Source: Oxalobacteraceae bacterium OTU3CINTB1
GTDB lineage: Bacteria; Pseudomonadota; Gammaproteobacteria; Burkholderiales; Burkholderiaceae_D
NCBI GenBank assembly: GCA_024123955.1
Contig: CP099652.1
Span: forward strand, 3,968,001 to 4,032,000
Length of the DNA: 64,000 nucleotides
Direction of reading: 5' to 3'
Position 1 is the stretch's first letter, and every line of letters starts with the position of its first letter. A model generated the notes under the pieces. The model ran no database searches, was not told where the DNA came from, and saw nothing but the letters and a program-made list of their open reading frames with translations. Positions 8,570 to 16,496 of the stretch are shown one piece after another. The translations under genes were made by a program, and so were the position numbers.

Positions 8570-10546
8570 ATGACAGATCACGTCCGCGCGGCCACATTCA
8601 TCGCGATGACCGCCGTTGTTGCCGCCATGGCGAGCGCCAACGCCGAAACCATCACTGTCAAGTCGCCCGCCGGCAGCAACGTGGTGACCATCGACAGCGA
8701 TAAACTGACCTATTCGGTCAGCCGCAACGGCAAAGTGATCATCGAGCCTTCGCCGCTCGGACTCAACCTGGACATCGGTACCATCGGCCCCGGCGCCAAG
8801 CTGACCGGCCGCACCGGCGGCAACGTCAACGAGACGTATGACATCGTGGTCGGCAAGGCGCGCAGCGCGCCCGACCGCTACACCCACGCCGACCTGGCGT
8901 TCGCTGCCGCCGGCAAACCGTTCAACTTCCACCTGTTGGTGCGGGCTTACGACGACGGCGTCGCCTTCCGCTACACCTTGCCCGAACAACCCGGCCTGAA
9001 GGCGGTCAAGGTGAAAAGCGAGAACACCCAGTTCAACTTCGCCAAGGACTACGACTGCTGGGGCGCCAACATGGGCCGCTTCGACACCAGCTTCGAGGCC
9101 GAGTATGACCAGACCAAGGCATCGAAGCTCCGTAACTTCCACCACTACATCTCGCCGCTGGTCTGCAAGACCGGCGCCGGCCAGACGACCTTCGCGATCG
9201 CCGAGTCGGACGTCAAGGACTATCCCGGCTTCTTCCTGTCCGGACGCGGCGACGCCGGCCTGGGCGTGGCGGTGACGCTGCCGCCGCGCTTCGACAACGA
9301 CCGCAACTTCCGCTCCCGCAAAACCATCTCCGCCAGCGTGCAGTTGAAGGGCCAGGGCTTCCAGACGCCGTGGCGGGTGGTGATGCTGGCCGACGCGCCG
9401 GGCGACCTGGCCGCCTCGTCGCTGATTCCCACCTTGGCCGCCCCGTCGCAAATCCAGGACACCAGCTGGATCAAGCCGGCCAAAACGTCGTGGGACTGGT
9501 GGAACGACTGGGCCGTCGATGTGCCCAACGCGGGCGTCAACACCGCCACCTACAAGGCCTTCATCGACTTTTCGAAGCGCATGAAGCTGGACGATATCCT
9601 GATCGACGAGGGATGGTCGGTGGGCAGCGATATCGAACCGAACGCGGACGCCGACGTCACGCGCGGCAAGCCGGAAATGGACATGCCCGCCCTGCTCCAG
9701 TACGCGAAATCGCAAGGCGTGGGTGTGTGGCTGTGGCTGCAATGGCAGCAGCTCGACAACCAGATGGACGCGGCCTTCAAGCAGTATGAAGCCTGGGGCA
9801 TCAAGGGCGTCAAGGTGGACTTCATGAACCGCAACGACCAGGAAATGGTCGACTGGTATCACAAAGTGCTGGAGAAGGCGGCCAAGCACCACCTGATGGT
9901 CAACCTGCACGGCGCCTATCCTCCGACCGGCCTGAACCGCACCTGGCCGAACTACATCACGCAAGAAGGCGTACTCGGCGCCGAGAACAACAAGTGGAGC
10001 GCGCGCATCACGGCGGGCCACAACGTCACCTTGCCTTTCACCCGCATGATCCTGGGGCCGATGGATTACACGCCGGGCGGCTTCCGCAACACCACGCCTG
10101 CCAACTTCAAGCACCGCAACCACGAGCCGATGGTGATGACCACGCGCGGCCAGGCCGTCGCCATGTACGTGGTTTATGACAGCCCGTTCCAGATGGTGTC
10201 GGACGCCCCGGCCGCCTACGCCAACGCCGACGGTGCGGAGTTCATCCAGACGGTGCCGACGTCATGGGACGAGACCCGCATCCTGTCCGGCGACATCGGC
10301 CAGTACATCGTCTCGGCGCGGCGCAAGGGCGACACCTGGTACATCGGCGCCATGACCAACGAGGCGGGCCGCACGGTGAAGGTGCCGCTGTCGTTCCTCG
10401 GCAAGGGCACGTTCAACGCACGCGTGCTGCAGGATGGCGCCGATCCGACCCGTCTGAAGGCGAGCGACAGCAAAGTCTCGGTGACCGGAAGCCTGACGTT
10501 GACGCTGGCGCCGTCCGGCGGCGCGGTGGCGGTGATCAAACGCTAG
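8570..10546 (+). CDS. Glycoside hydrolase family 97 (alpha-galactosidase/alpha-glucosidase type), secreted
   Basis: A 658-residue enzyme with a signal peptide (cleavage near ASANA-ETITV, residue 25), an N-terminal beta-sandwich, a central TIM barrel and a C-terminal beta domain, as in GH97. In GH97 the inverting branch uses a Glu base while the retaining branch has an Asp nucleophile on a barrel strand. Here GVKVDFMNRND places Asp417 at the retaining position and ITQEGVLGAE (Glu466) fits the acid/base, so a retaining alpha-galactosidase-like activity is more likely than a SusB-type alpha-glucosidase. The ribosome site is GGAG before ATG 8570. No transporter or regulator gene for the sugar is adjacent. 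Confidence 0.9.
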   Translation: MTDHVRAATFIAMTAVVAAMASANAETITVKSPAGSNVVTIDSDKLTYSVSRNGKVIIEPSPLGLNLDIGTIGPGAKLTGRTGGNVNETYDIVVGKARSAPDRYTHADLAFAAAGKPFNFHLLVRAYDDGVAFRYTLPEQPGLKAVKVKSENTQFNFAKDYDCWGANMGRFDTSFEAEYDQTKASKLRNFHHYISPLVCKTGAGQTTFAIAESDVKDYPGFFLSGRGDAGLGVAVTLPPRFDNDRNFRSRKTISASVQLKGQGFQTPWRVVMLADAPGDLAASSLIPTLAAPSQIQDTSWIKPAKTSWDWWNDWAVDVPNAGVNTATYKAFIDFSKRMKLDDILIDEGWSVGSDIEPNADADVTRGKPEMDMPALLQYAKSQGVGVWLWLQWQQLDNQMDAAFKQYEAWGIKGVKVDFMNRNDQEMVDWYHKVLEKAAKHHLMVNLHGAYPPTGLNRTWPNYITQEGVLGAENNKWSARITAGHNVTLPFTRMILGPMDYTPGGFRNTTPANFKHRNHEPMVMTTRGQAVAMYVVYDSPFQMVSDAPAAYANADGAEFIQTVPTSWDETRILSGDIGQYIVSARRKGDTWYIGAMTNEAGRTVKVPLSFLGKGTFNARVLQDGADPTRLKASDSKVSVTGSLTLTLAPSGGAVAVIKR

Positions 10547-10953
10547 GTCCGGGGGGGGCGATAGTCGTAACACCGATCACCGATCATGTCTTGGAGCGGC
10601 GCTTGACGCTTGGCGCCGCGTCCCGGCCGCCGTAGCGGTTCATGTTGGCACCGGTAGGCGGAACGTGACGCCCCGCGCCATTTTTGCTGTGCCGTGCTTT
10701 GTGCAATTCGATAGTTTATTGATAGCCCAAGCATCGTCCAGCGCACTCGCGATTCCGTGCCTGCATTCAGACATTGCAGAATGTAGTGGGCCTAAGCTCG
10801 CTGCCACTGGGCGCAACGCGGCTAAGACCTTCCACCTCCCGTTGCGCCAATCAATCACAGTAGTACGCGGTGGAAGGTCGAGGGTGGGCGGAAGGCTCAA
10901 CCCTCGAGCTTTGTACGTAAGACCTCAAGAGGCACTCAAGGAACTGGCGTCCG
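10547..10953. other. Intergenic stretch without a convincing gene
   Basis: About 400 bases. It begins with an 8-G run (10550-10557). Frames of 86 (minus) and 103 (plus) residues overlap each other at 10640-10976. Neither has a good ribosome site or recognisable domain, so both are left out. Probably degraded DNA at the edge of the insert. Confidence 0.4.
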
Positions 10954-11994
10954 TCACGGCGACGTGCCTACTGTAGTTTGCAACTCGCCAGCAGCGGTTT
11001 CGATTTTCTCGATATTTCCCTCGTTTGACAAAAGAATTCCCTCAATTTCACCAATTGCAAGTTTGCGTTCGCTTTCATTTTTAGCCGCTTTTAATTTTTT
11101 GAACGCTGCCACAACAATTCCTGACTGCCGCCCGTTTATACTGCCGACTAAGGTAACCAGTTTAGTTGTAAGCGCGTCGACGGTCGCTTTAGTCGAAGAT
11201 AGTTCCTTCTCCTTTAGGTCGAGTTGCGTCGTTTTCGCTGCAATCGTCGCATTTTTATTGGCGGCTTCCTGAGCGATACCCTGTAATTTTTCCAACCCCA
11301 CTCTTATGGAGCATGCGTTGTCATATCTATGTACCAATGCCAAAGCATCGTACATTGTAAAGTCAGCAATGGGCTGGTTGAGATTTTTTCTTATTGCTTC
11401 CTTTCTTTCTTCCCTTTCTGCCTGGATCGACGAAGCTAGCGCCTGGAAAGTTTTTTCGAAATAATAGGTGGAGTTGATGTTGTCCACCGTTTTTCCAATC
11501 ACAAGGTTTGCCAAGCTCAAACCTGCCGCGGCGTGAGGCTGGGCGCTGGCCGAAGCTGCACTCAGGCCGGTTAGAACGTCATTGAACGTGTGCGAAGAGG
11601 TATCCATTTCGGATTTGCTAGCAAATGCCCGGTTCAAGAACGTCGTGCAGTTGTGTTCAGACAAATTCAAGAGAAATGAAATATAAGAGTTTCGCAAAGA
11701 GGATAATTCGGACGGTGGAGTGTTAATGCTGGCGAAACCCTTAAATATAGTTCGTTCATCAACCGAATAGTACAGACAACTGTTTTCCGCTTTCGGGCTC
11801 TCCGACTGACTTAGACTATCTCGTTTATCTAGGCACTTTAGGTACACGTTCTGGCCAGCAATGGTAACCTCCGCCGGATTAGTATCCCATGGAACGTATG
11901 TAACGTGTTCCGGTCGCAAAATCCGATCACTGCTCGCGCACCCCATTAGCACAGCACACGACAGCAATGAAATCAAGAGTCCTTTATTTTTCAT
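10954..11994 (-). CDS. Orphan outer-membrane-type lipoprotein, unknown function
   Basis: A 346-residue protein with a lipoprotein signal (KGLLISLLSCAVLMGC, modified Cys19). The middle has Ala/Ser-rich segments. A helical, probably coiled-coil part follows (TTQLDLKEKELSSTKATVDA), and the C-terminus is charged. I do not recognise a family. Of two adjacent ATGs I use 11994, spaced better from AGGGG. The gene is visibly more AT-rich than its neighbours and uses codons such as AAT, TTA and AAA freely, suggesting recent transfer. It has its own AT-rich promoter. It may be a cell-surface or phage/toxin-related lipoprotein, but nothing in the sequence decides this. Confidence 0.75.
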   Translation of the reverse strand: MKNKGLLISLLSCAVLMGCASSDRILRPEHVTYVPWDTNPAEVTIAGQNVYLKCLDKRDSLSQSESPKAENSCLYYSVDERTIFKGFASINTPPSELSSLRNSYISFLLNLSEHNCTTFLNRAFASKSEMDTSSHTFNDVLTGLSAASASAQPHAAAGLSLANLVIGKTVDNINSTYYFEKTFQALASSIQAEREERKEAIRKNLNQPIADFTMYDALALVHRYDNACSIRVGLEKLQGIAQEAANKNATIAAKTTQLDLKEKELSSTKATVDALTTKLVTLVGSINGRQSGIVVAAFKKLKAAKNESERKLAIGEIEGILLSNEGNIEKIETAAGELQTTVGTSP

Positions 11995-12019
11995 CATTAC
12001 CCCTAGTAGTGTAGTTTTT

Positions 12020-12048
12020 TTGATATTGCACTATGAATGTAATGTAAA
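12020..12048 (-). promoter_or_regulatory. Promoter candidate for the orphan lipoprotein
   Basis: On the minus strand TTTACA (12043-12048) and TATCAA (12020-12025) are separated by 17 nt. They lie about 25 nt before the gene start with an AGGGG ribosome site between. The surrounding 11998-12120 stretch is AT-rich and otherwise empty. Confidence 0.45.
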
Positions 12049-12136
12049 TTTAGAAATATCGCTACGATTTTCGTTGTTCATTTACCATAATTCGTCGCAA
12101 TTTCAACAACTGCATTGCCGCGTCCAGAATGCTGGC

Positions 12137-12520
12137 TCACTTGCGCTGGAAGGTGGGAAAAAAGGAGTTGATATAGCCGATGGATTTGTTGATCTCGTGC
12201 GCGACGCCGGCCGCCAATTGACCGATCGCTGACATCTTGTGCGATAGCATCAGTTGGTGGCGGGACTTCTCTAGCTTACTGTTCAGGTCGCGCAGTCCGA
12301 CGTAGCGGATGCTGAATCGATCCATCATTTGCTGCTTTTCCGACCGCTGCCCGAGCAGCTGGCGGTTGCGCTCGCCGAGCTCCTGCGACAGCACCTCTAG
12401 CGCAAGTCTCGATCAGCAAACGAACATGCCCGAAGCTGGCATACGCGTCGTCGACCGCCTGGCTCAAGCCGTCCAGATCGATCTCGCCTTCGCGGCAATA
12501 ATAAGCCTCACACGATTTAA
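12137..12520 (-). pseudogene. Broken sensor histidine kinase fragment (linker plus HisKA box)
   Basis: The minus strand encodes GLSQAVDDAYASFGHVRLLIE, then after a frameshift near 12405 continues LEVLSQELGERNRQLLGQ and a dimerisation helix ending in the H-box GQLAAGVAHEINKSIGYINS. The frame stops about 10 residues later (FFPTFQRK), so the ATPase domain is missing and the N-terminal sensor part is absent or out of frame. This is the linker and HisKA segment of a hybrid-type kinase (family pattern VDxAY...LLExSLExxSQEL). It is a remnant and unlikely to be functional. Confidence 0.75.
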
Positions 12521-12583
12521 TCGTTGCCGCTGCACAATATCAACTTGTTGTGTTATGTTCGAGGAAAATTACGAGGTGTCATC

Positions 12584-12811
12584 ATGTTGTCACATAATTC
12601 CTACTTCGGCATGGCAATGGGCCAGTCGCAGCGTCCGGATACCGAAACGTCCAAAATCGTCGAGCTCGGCGTGCGCCTGCAGCAAAGCCACGGCAAGGCG
12701 TTCGCGTCGGAATTCTTGGTGCGCCGTGCGATCCCCGTCAATGTCATCGTCCGCGTGTTGTCCGACCCGCCAGGCCGCCGTCGCGCTAACCGGATGCCGG
12801 CGGGCCTTTAA
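12584..12811 (+). CDS. Small hypothetical protein, 75 residues
   Basis: Starts at ATG 12584 behind an ACGAGG ribosome site (MLSHNSYFGMAMGQSQRP). The upstream in-frame ATG at 12524 has no ribosome site. The ending ...LVRRAIPVNVIVRVLSDPP resembles small proteins I associate with Oxalobacteraceae genomes that share an N-terminal NSYF and a C-terminal VIVRVLS segment; I recall no function. It is soluble with no signal peptide. Its 3' end overlaps the convergent VOC gene by 26 nt. Its role is unknown. Confidence 0.6.
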   Translation: MLSHNSYFGMAMGQSQRPDTETSKIVELGVRLQQSHGKAFASEFLVRRAIPVNVIVRVLSDPPGRRRANRMPAGL

Positions 12812-13196
12812 GTTCGACCACGTTACCTTCTGGGTCTGTCAAATAGATCGACGGACCCTCGCCTTCGGCGCCGTAGCGCGACTCGAGCGCGCCCGCCTCC
12901 ACCCCGTGCGCCGTCAGATGCGCCCGTATCGCAGGCTCGTCAAACGGTTCCACCCGCAGGCAAAAGTGATCCACATTGCGGCCTTCCGCGCCCGGCGCCG
13001 CGCCACCCATTGCGCCTAGCTTGCCGTCGACCGGCACCAGGTCGATCATCGAGGCGCCGGCGCGCAACTGCACCAATCCGATGGCGTCCTGCCGTTTCTC
13101 CACCGGGCAGCCGAGCACGGTTCCGTAGAAATGCAGCATCCGCTCCAGTTCGATCACCCGCAAAACGATATGGTCGATTTCCCGGATCTGTATCAT
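12786..13196 (-). CDS. VOC-superfamily (glyoxalase/dioxygenase fold) protein
   Basis: A 136-residue single-domain protein with the paired beta-alpha-beta-beta-beta modules of the vicinal oxygen chelate fold. It begins IREIDHIVLRVIELERMLHFYG (metal-ligand His9) and has a second ligand region RNVDHFCLRVEPFD. The end, PSIYLTDPEGNVVELKG, carries the typical Glu ligand. Such proteins include glyoxalase I-like enzymes, dioxygenases and resistance proteins; the exact substrate cannot be told. It is a single gene at the right end of the insert between hpnC and hpnD. Confidence 0.85.
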   Translation of the reverse strand: MIQIREIDHIVLRVIELERMLHFYGTVLGCPVEKRQDAIGLVQLRAGASMIDLVPVDGKLGAMGGAAPGAEGRNVDHFCLRVEPFDEPAIRAHLTAHGVEAGALESRYGAEGEGPSIYLTDPEGNVVELKGPPASG

Positions 13197-13304
13197 CGCG
13201 CCCCTCCCGCCAAATAACGAAATGGCGACTATAACCCAGCCCCCATCCGCGCGCTGAACACTATAGAATAGCGGCTTCGATAGTCATTCCTTGCTTTTTT
13301 ATTC

Positions 13305-14138
13305 ATGTCCCCCGACGACTACTGCCAGCAAAAGACCGCCCAGAGCGGCTCCAGTTTTTATTATAGTTTTCTGTTCCTGCCGCCGGAACGTCGCCGAGCC
13401 ATCACCGCCCTGTATGCCTTTTGCCGCGAGGTCGACGACACCGTCGACGAATGCACCGATGAATCGGTGGCCCGCATCAAGCTGGCGTGGTGGCGCAAGG
13501 AAATCGCCAACATGTACGAGGGCAAACAAAGCCATCCCGTCACGCAGGCGCTGCACCCCCACCTGGCGATCTACAACCTGGAACAGCAGCATCTGCAAGC
13601 CATCATCGACGGCATGGAGATGGACCTCAACCAGACACGCTATCTCGACTATCCGGCCCTGACCACGTATTGCTGGCACGTGGCCTCGGTGGTCGGCATC
13701 CTGTCGGCCAGCATCTTTGGCGCAACCCGGCCAGAGACGCTGAAGTACGCGGAAAAACTGGGCCACGCCTTCCAGCTGACCAACATCATCCGCGACGTGG
13801 GCGAGGACGCGCGCAAGGGCCGCATCTATCTGCCGATCAACGAGCTGCAACAGTTCAACGTGACCGCCGCCGACCTGCTCAACGCCCGCCACAGCGAGAA
13901 CTTCGAAAAGCTGATGGCCTTCCAGGTTGCCCGCGCCCAGCAGGCCTACGACGACGCCTTCGCGCTGCTGCCGAAGGAAGACCGGCGCGCCCAGCGTCCC
14001 GGCCTGATGATGGCCGCCATCTACCGCACCCTGCTGACCGAGGTGCAGGACGACGGCTACCACGTGCTCACCCAGCGCATTTCGCTCACGCCCATCCGCA
14101 AACTGTGGCTCGCGTGGAAGACCTATATTCGTGGTTAA
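13305..14138 (+). CDS. hpnD: Presqualene diphosphate synthase HpnD
   Basis: A 277-residue squalene/phytoene synthase-family enzyme. Motif 1 is FCREVDDTVDE (about residues 42-52) and motif 2 is NIIRDVGEDARKGRIYLP (about 162-179), with the FYYSFLFLP start common in HpnD. It condenses two farnesyl diphosphates to presqualene diphosphate. ATG 13305 is preceded by an AT-rich leader containing TATAGAAT (13262-13269), a possible -10. The hpnE start overlaps its stop by 8 nt (GTGGTTAA), so the two are translationally coupled. hpnC, the third member, is at 6162. Confidence 0.93.
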   Translation: MSPDDYCQQKTAQSGSSFYYSFLFLPPERRRAITALYAFCREVDDTVDECTDESVARIKLAWWRKEIANMYEGKQSHPVTQALHPHLAIYNLEQQHLQAIIDGMEMDLNQTRYLDYPALTTYCWHVASVVGILSASIFGATRPETLKYAEKLGHAFQLTNIIRDVGEDARKGRIYLPINELQQFNVTAADLLNARHSENFEKLMAFQVARAQQAYDDAFALLPKEDRRAQRPGLMMAAIYRTLLTEVQDDGYHVLTQRISLTPIRKLWLAWKTYIRG

Positions 14139-15552
14139 CGACGACGCCGTGACCGGGTCGCCGGAAGAAAAACGCTCGGCCGCGAAGGCCGAACCGTCCA
14201 ATGTGCGCTCGGTTGCCGTCATCGGCAGCGGCTGGGCCGGTTGCGCCGCCGCCGTCGAGCTGGCGCGGGCCGGCTTCAAGGTCACCCTGTTCGAGGCGGC
14301 GCGCACGCTCGGCGGACGCGCGCGCCGCGTCGAGACGGACGGCAAGCTGCTCGACAACGGCCAGCACATCCTGCTCGGCGCCTACAGCGAGACCTTGCGC
14401 CTGATGAAGCTGGTCGGCGTCGAGCGCGACCAAACCCTGCTGACGTTGCCGCTGCAAATGCGCTATCCGCCCGGCGGCGGGGGCATGGACTTCGTCGCGC
14501 CGCGCCTGCCGGCCCCGCTGCACCTCGCGATCGCGCTGCTGCGCAGCAAAGGCCTGGACCGCGCCGACAAAATGAGCCTGGCGCGCTTCTCGAGCACGGC
14601 ACGCTGGATGCGCTGGCAGCTCAATACCGACTGCAGCGTCAGCGAACTGCTGGAGCGTTTCGACCAGACCCCGCGCCTGATCCAGCTGATGTGGCGCCCG
14701 CTGTGCCTGGCGGCGCTGAACACGCCGCCGGAGCGCGCCTCCGCGCAGATCTTCCTGAACGTGCTGCGCGACAGCCTGGGCGGGAAACGCCACGCCTCGG
14801 ACATGCTGCTGCCGCGCGCGGACCTGTCGGCGCTGTTCCCGGATGCGGCCTCGGCCTTCCTGCGCGCGCATGGCGGCGCCGTGCGCACCGGCGCCAAGGT
14901 GCAGGCGCTGCGTTCGATCGAAGGCCGGCTGTGGCAGGTCGACGTCAGCGGCGCGGCCGTCGGCGGCACCTGGAGCACCTATTTCAACGGCGTGGTGCTG
15001 GCCACCGGCGCCGCCCAGGCCGCCGCGCTGCTGCATGCCGTGCCCGACTGCGACACCACGGGGGTGTGCGCCCAGTTGACGGCGTTCGAGTCCGAAGCCA
15101 TCACCACCGTGTACTTGCAATACGACGCCGCCACCCGGCTGGCGCTGCCGTTCTTCGCGCTGCTCGAAGACCCGCACAATTACCAGTGGGGCCAGTTCGT
15201 GTTCGACCGTGGCCAGCTCGACGCCAGCCAGGCCGGGCTGCTGGCGGTGGTCATCAGCGCCTCGGCCGGCGTGGCCGCGCAGGCGCAGGATTTGCTGGCC
15301 GAAGCGGTCGCGGTGCAGCTGGCGGCGGCGTTCCAACGGCCCGAACTGGGCCGGCCGAGCTGGTTCAAAGTCATCACCGAAAAGCGCGCCACCTACGCCA
15401 GTTCGCCTGGTCTGGTGCGTCCACGCAATGCCAGCGGCCTGCCGGGGCTGGCGCTGGCGGGCGATTACACGGCCGGCGACTACCCGGCCACCCTCGAATC
15501 GGCGGTGCGCAGCGGCGTCGCGGCGGCCGCCCATTTGAAGGGCGTCACCTAA
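14131..15552 (+). CDS. hpnE: Hydroxysqualene dehydroxylase HpnE
   Basis: A 473-residue FAD-dependent amine-oxidase-fold protein. It has an N-terminal dinucleotide-binding motif (VAVIGSGWAGCAAAVELA, about residues 28-45), the GGRARR motif, and a C-terminal FAD-contact region LALAGDYTAGDYPATLESAV. HpnE reduces hydroxysqualene to squalene, completing the HpnCDE route to hopanoids or C30 carotenoids. The start is GTG 14131 inside the end of hpnD; about 30 residues precede the Rossmann motif. No squalene-hopene cyclase gene is in the window. Confidence 0.92.
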   Translation: MVNDDAVTGSPEEKRSAAKAEPSNVRSVAVIGSGWAGCAAAVELARAGFKVTLFEAARTLGGRARRVETDGKLLDNGQHILLGAYSETLRLMKLVGVERDQTLLTLPLQMRYPPGGGGMDFVAPRLPAPLHLAIALLRSKGLDRADKMSLARFSSTARWMRWQLNTDCSVSELLERFDQTPRLIQLMWRPLCLAALNTPPERASAQIFLNVLRDSLGGKRHASDMLLPRADLSALFPDAASAFLRAHGGAVRTGAKVQALRSIEGRLWQVDVSGAAVGGTWSTYFNGVVLATGAAQAAALLHAVPDCDTTGVCAQLTAFESEAITTVYLQYDAATRLALPFFALLEDPHNYQWGQFVFDRGQLDASQAGLLAVVISASAGVAAQAQDLLAEAVAVQLAAAFQRPELGRPSWFKVITEKRATYASSPGLVRPRNASGLPGLALAGDYTAGDYPATLESAVRSGVAAAAHLKGVT

Positions 15553-15617
15553 GCCTTCCCGTCCGGTGCCCGGTTTCCGTCGCCTGCCCCGCTATTTGTG
15601 CAGCCTGTCACATGGCG

Positions 15618-15647
15618 TTGGCATGGGGACGGCGATCTGCGTACAGT
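15618..15647 (+). promoter_or_regulatory. Promoter candidate for the DUF1700/DUF2807 pair
   Basis: TTGGCA (15618-15623) and TACAGT (15642-15647) with an 18-nt spacer, 35 nt before the ATG at 15682. Confidence 0.35.
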
Positions 15648-15681
15648 TGCACCATCGACAAAGACGTCATTGGAACACATC

Positions 15682-16485
15682 ATGAGCAAGCAGCAATACC
15701 TCGATGCGCTCAAGCAGGCGATGCAGGGCTTGCCACCGGAGACGGTGGCCAAGACGCTGGCCTATTACGAGCAGCGCTTTATCGACGGCCTGGTGGCCGG
15801 CAGAAGCGAAGCCGAGGTCTACAAGGAGCTCGACGAGCCGCGCAAGATCGCGATGACCCTGCGCGCCTCGGCCCACTTAAATTCTTTTCAGCAAAAGAAA
15901 ACGCCGACCAACCTGGTCCGCATGCTGGTGTCGTTCGTCGGCCTGGCGATTTTCAACCTGTTCATGGTCATTCCGGCAATGGTGTACGCCGCGATGTTGC
16001 TGGCCGTCTATGTGTCGGCCTTCGCGTTCTACATCGGCGGCGTGGCGGTGACGGCCAGCGGCCTGTCGGGCCAGAACGAACTGTCGCTTGAAGGTCCGCT
16101 GCACCACGTCATGGCCCTGACCCATTCCCGTTTCGACACCAAGGAAGAGGAAGCCGAGGCCAAGAGCTGGCGCATCGCCATCAACGACATGGGCATCCAG
16201 GTCAGCAAAGCGCCAGACGGCGACGGCGAAACCGGCGCCGAGACCGTGCAGGGAACCAGCCGGGCCAGCCGCCTGTTCGACCGCGCCGAGGCGGTGGCCT
16301 CGGGCGACGTCCACATCACCACCGATTTCGACAGCGGCGCCCGCACCACGCAGACTTTCATCGGTTTCGGCTTGATCCTGGCCGGCATCGGTCTGTGTTT
16401 GATCAGCATCGTGCTGACGCGCTACACCGTGATCGGCTTGCGACGGTATGCGGCGATGAACATGTCGCTGCTGCGCGGACGCTAG
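15682..16485 (+). CDS. DUF1700-family membrane protein
   Basis: A 267-residue protein. The N-terminal part (MSKQQYLDALKQAMQGLPPE, then YYEQRFIDGLVAGRSEAEV) is a cytosolic helical domain typical of DUF1700. Two adjacent membrane segments follow (about residues 75-125) and a third lies near the C-terminus (GFGLILAGIGLCLISIVL). The ATG at 15682 is chosen because the upstream in-frame sequence is not protein-like. In many bacteria DUF1700 proteins are encoded with a PadR regulator and a DUF2807/DUF4097 adhesin-like protein; here the DUF2807 partner follows 11 nt later but no PadR gene is present. A role in envelope stress sensing is an inference. Confidence 0.82.
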   Translation: MSKQQYLDALKQAMQGLPPETVAKTLAYYEQRFIDGLVAGRSEAEVYKELDEPRKIAMTLRASAHLNSFQQKKTPTNLVRMLVSFVGLAIFNLFMVIPAMVYAAMLLAVYVSAFAFYIGGVAVTASGLSGQNELSLEGPLHHVMALTHSRFDTKEEEAEAKSWRIAINDMGIQVSKAPDGDGETGAETVQGTSRASRLFDRAEAVASGDVHITTDFDSGARTTQTFIGFGLILAGIGLCLISIVLTRYTVIGLRRYAAMNMSLLRGR

Positions 16486-16496
16486 GGAGGTATCAA

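Noticed and set aside
10550..10557. Run of eight G
   Set aside because: Possible slippage site but 3' of the GH97 stop and not within any coding frame, so no phase-variation claim is made.
10640..10976. Overlapping 86- and 103-residue frames
   Set aside because: No ribosome site, domain or homology signal; the two frames overlap on opposite strands.
14241..16091. 616-residue plus-strand frame over hpnE
   Set aside because: Frame-shifted shadow of hpnE and the DUF1700 gene; Arg/Pro/Gly-rich with no motif.
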